Assembly: GCA_963734815.1 (NCBI GenBank)
Contig: CAVTIH010000002.1
Location: forward strand, 434,001-498,000
Direction: 5' to 3'
Source: Palsa-744 sp963734815
GTDB lineage: Bacteria > Actinomycetota > Thermoleophilia > Solirubrobacterales > Solirubrobacteraceae
Length of the DNA: 64,000 bases
Numbering within the stretch: the first letter of the stretch is position 1; every line of letters begins with the position of its first letter. This document shows positions 62,026-64,000 of this stretch, one piece after another. The notes under the pieces were generated by a model, which was not told the DNA's origin, ran no database searches, and saw nothing but the letters and a program-made list of their open reading frames with translations. Position numbers and translations under genes: made by a program.

Positions 62026-62910
62026 TCAGTCCATCCCCAGCGGCCCCTCGGCGGAGCCGCTGAGAAACTGACGCACGAAGGGGTTTTCCGAGGAGAACAT
62101 CTTCGCGGCGTCGCCCGCCTCCACGATCCGCCCGCGCCACAGCAGCGCGATGTATTCGCCGATCCGTCGCGCCGAGGCGATGTCGTGGGTGACGACGATG
62201 TAGGTGCCCCCGTGCAGCCCGTGCATCTCCTGGATCAGCTCGCACAACAGTGCCGTGCGCACCGGGTCGAGGCCCGAGTCCGGCTCGTCGAAGATCACGA
62301 TCTCCGGTTCCATCACCAGCGCCCGCGCAAACCCCGCGCGCTTGCGCATCCCCCCGGAGAGCTGGTTGGGGAAGTAGTCGATCGCGTCCGTCAGCCCCAC
62401 GTCGCTGACGCGTTCGCGCACCCGCTTGGAGATCTGCGCCTCCGACATGTCGGTGTGCTGGCGCAACGGAAAGGCCACGTTGTCATACAGCGACATCGAC
62501 CCGAACAGCGCGCCGTCCTGGAACAGCACCCCGATCCTGCGGCGCAGCGCCAGCAGCTCCTGCATCGGCAGGCTGGGCACCGACTGACCCTTCACGATGA
62601 TGTTCCCGGAGTCGGGGAACATCAGGCCGATCAAGTGTTTGATCAGCACGCTCTTGCCCGTCCCCGATGGGCCCAGCACGGTCGTGATCGTCTGATCGGG
62701 GATCGCCACGTTGAGCCCGTCCAGTACCGGCACCCCGCCGAGGCGCTTGTGCACGTCGTAGCAGCGGATCGACCACTCCTCGTCGCCGTGCTCGCTGTCC
62801 CAATCAAACTCCGTGTGGTATCCAAAGTGCGCGGCCGCGTCGAGCGTGGCGCTCTCATGCGCACTCACCCCTGCTCCCGCGGGGACCTGCGGCTCCTGCT
62901 CCTCCTCCAT
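62026..62910 (-). CDS. MlaF/MceG-like ABC ATPase
   Basis: The product is 294 residues from ATG 62910. The Walker A motif GPSGTGKS is at 80-87. The Q-loop LFQDGALFGS, signature LSGGMRKRAGFARAL, Walker B FDEPDSGLDPV and H-loop VVTHD follow. The GGMRKR signature and DEPDSGLDP are specific to the Mla/Mce lipid-import group. It should power an Mce/Mla-type transporter whose membrane and MCE genes are not adjacent here. An acidic extension of about 45 residues precedes the domain. Confidence 0.88.
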   Translation of the reverse strand: MEEEQEPQVPAGAGVSAHESATLDAAAHFGYHTEFDWDSEHGDEEWSIRCYDVHKRLGGVPVLDGLNVAIPDQTITTVLGPSGTGKSVLIKHLIGLMFPDSGNIIVKGQSVPSLPMQELLALRRRIGVLFQDGALFGSMSLYDNVAFPLRQHTDMSEAQISKRVRERVSDVGLTDAIDYFPNQLSGGMRKRAGFARALVMEPEIVIFDEPDSGLDPVRTALLCELIQEMHGLHGGTYIVVTHDIASARRIGEYIALLWRGRIVEAGDAAKMFSSENPFVRQFLSGSAEGPLGMD

Positions 62911-62917
62911 GCCCCGG

Positions 62918-62924
62918 ATAGTAT
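62918..62924. promoter_or_regulatory. Shared palindromic -10 element for two divergent leaderless genes
   Basis: The plus-strand TAGTAT (62919-62924) ends 6 nt before the parA ATG. The overlapping minus-strand TACTAT (62923-62918) ends 7 nt before the MlaF-like ATG. Neither gene has a Shine-Dalgarno. One symmetrical element therefore seems to serve both directions. Confidence 0.6.
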
Positions 62925-62930
62925 CGCGCC

Positions 62931-63710
62931 ATGGCACAGACGATCGCCGTCCTTTCGCAGAAGGGAGGCACGGGCAAGACAACCACGGTGCGCACCCTCG
63001 CGGACGCACTGCGGCGCGCGCGAGTACGCACGCTGGCGGTGGACCTCGACCCGCAGGGCAACCTCTCCGACTACTTCGACGTGCCGCCCGACGCGCAGCC
63101 GACGATCGGCGACGTCTTGGGCGGGCAGGCGCAGGCAGCGGAGGCGATCCACGGGGACGTGATCCCCGCCAACCTCCACCTCGCCGAGACCGAGCTCTCG
63201 CTCGGCGGTCGGCTGGGGCGCGAGCTGACGCTGCGGCGGGCGCTCGCGAAGCTGCCCGACGACGCCTACGAACTCGTGCTGATCGACTGCCCCCCCTCGC
63301 TCGGTCTGCTCACCGTCAACGCGCTGGTCGCCGCCGACTACGCGCTGATCACCGCCGAGGCCCAGTACTTCGCGCTGCAGGGCGTCGAGCAGGCGCTCGA
63401 GGTGATTGAGCTCGCACGCGACACGCTCAACCCCGAGCTGGAGTTGCTTGGCGTGCTGCTCAACCTCGCCGACATGCGCACCGTGCACTCGCGCGAGGCG
63501 CTCGCCTCGCTGCGCGAGCAACTCGGCGAGCGAGTACTAGACACGGTGGTGCGCTCCTCGATCGCCTACGCCGAATCGGCCGAGCGCGCCGTCTCGATCC
63601 TCGACCACCGCCCCGACCTGGGCACGGACTACGTCTCAGTAGCGGGCGAGCTGCTCGCACGGATGCCGGGGTTCGAGCGGGCTCAGGAGCACTTGGCGGG
63701 GCTGGGGTAG
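62931..63710 (+). CDS. parA: ParA/Soj-family ATPase
   Basis: The product is 259 residues. The deviant Walker A KGGTGKTT is at 11-18, followed by the VDLDPQGNLSDYF strand and the VLIDCPPSLGLLTVNAL segment (Walker B). The length and motifs fit chromosome/plasmid partition or related positioning ATPases. No parB gene or parS-like site is visible next to it, so an orphan role (positioning of a protein cargo) is possible. The mRNA is probably leaderless. Confidence 0.9.
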   Translation: MAQTIAVLSQKGGTGKTTTVRTLADALRRARVRTLAVDLDPQGNLSDYFDVPPDAQPTIGDVLGGQAQAAEAIHGDVIPANLHLAETELSLGGRLGRELTLRRALAKLPDDAYELVLIDCPPSLGLLTVNALVAADYALITAEAQYFALQGVEQALEVIELARDTLNPELELLGVLLNLADMRTVHSREALASLREQLGERVLDTVVRSSIAYAESAERAVSILDHRPDLGTDYVSVAGELLARMPGFERAQEHLAGLG

Positions 63711-63774
63711 GCAACCAGCCGGCGACTATCTCGCTTCCCCGACCATCGAGGCGGTGGGCAACTCCCAACCGGTC

Positions 63775-63794
63775 TGTACCACCCCAGTGGTACA
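63775..63794. promoter_or_regulatory. Perfect 8+8 inverted-repeat operator before the decayed vapBC
   Basis: TGTACCAC, 4 nt, GTGGTACA. TACACT (63791-63796) overlaps its right arm and ends 6 nt before the ATG at 63803, the same operator-over--10 design as the other toxin-antitoxin modules. Confidence 0.6.
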
Positions 63795-63802
63795 CTGCAA
63801 GG

Positions 63803-64000
63803 ATGCCGTCCGTCAACCCCCGCGTCCAGGTCACACTTGACTCCGAGCTGGCCACGGCAGTGACAGAGCTCGGCGGAGCGCGATCTGCTCCTCGTGTGCC
63901 CTGTGGTCGCGCTCGAGCTGCTGGGGGCCGCCCGCGACGGATCGAAAGCGTGTGGATCGCCCCGCCCGGCTCGATCGACTGATCCGTACCCCGGGGCCTC
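63803..64000 (+). pseudogene. Fused remnant of a vapBC toxin-antitoxin module
   Basis: The ATG frame (59 codons, to 63982) begins like a VapB antitoxin: MPSVNPRVQVTLDSELATAV. After about 28 residues the similarity moves to another frame that reads DLLLVCPVVALELLGAARDG, typical of the middle of a VapC PIN domain. The intervening antitoxin end and toxin start are missing, so a deletion fused the two genes. The stretch reaches the right edge of the window. Confidence 0.65.

Noticed and set aside
1..64000. CRISPR arrays, tRNA or rRNA genes
   Set aside because: No regularly spaced identical repeats, and no cloverleaf or rRNA-like conserved stretches were noticed. A dedicated search could not be run.

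Overview
The window is high-GC DNA with frequent GTG starts and many leaderless-looking promoters (TANNNT 6-7 nt before the start codon). It carries an SOS-type imuB/dnaE2 unit, an Mce/Mla-type ATPase and large secreted NHL/Fn3/propeller proteins. This points to an actinobacterium, most likely class Thermoleophilia (Solirubrobacterales-like). The taxonomic call is inference from family content.

The dominant feature is a set of four paralogous operons on the minus strand, numbered here 1-4 by increasing coordinate. Each starts with a sigma70-type promoter (TTGACA, exactly 17 nt, TATAGT or TACGGT). A 0.4-0.55 kb untranslated leader follows, containing a conserved hairpin, a (CU)10-11 tract and a second small hairpin. 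Each operon then encodes a giant secreted beta-propeller protein with NHL and/or Fn3 N-terminal modules, translationally coupled to a giant secreted DUF11-type protein. Three of the four operons also visibly carry a regulator that fuses a TetR-type HTH to a C-terminal MarR-like winged helix (last gene in operons 2 and 3, first gene in operon 4). Operon 2 adds a collagen-like protein at the front. Operons 2 and 4 share a paralogous small secreted protein just after the DUF11-type gene. Operon 1 runs off the left edge.

Operon 4 (56404 down to 42056) is interrupted. A group II intron (about 47808-43099, with a clear domain V) lies inside the Lys-rich tail of the DUF11-type gene. The intron reverse transcriptase gene is itself split by a 2.8 kb serine-recombinase element (43994-46797) that has 20-nt terminal inverted motifs and a 2-bp target duplication. 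Removing the intron joins the two DUF11 exons in frame.

Between operons 2 and 3 lie a DUF6883/DUF4926-like pair and a two-domain SDR fusion. Between operons 3 and 4 lie: a defence/stability block with three toxin-antitoxin modules (28.8-31.1 kb); an ABC exporter; a set of metabolic oxidoreductases and hydrolases (MBL-fold, thioesterase, YceI, Baeyer-Villiger-type monooxygenase, zinc alcohol dehydrogenase, alpha/beta hydrolase, sulfide:quinone-reductase-like flavoprotein, aldo/keto reductase); a Uma2 nuclease-like gene; and a decayed aldo/keto reductase copy.

Right of operon 4 is a LexA-boxed mutagenesis operon (imuB, DUF6504, dnaE2). Beyond it are an MlaF/MceG-like ATPase and a ParA sharing one palindromic -10 element, and a decayed vapBC module at the right edge. 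No tRNA, rRNA or CRISPR array was seen.
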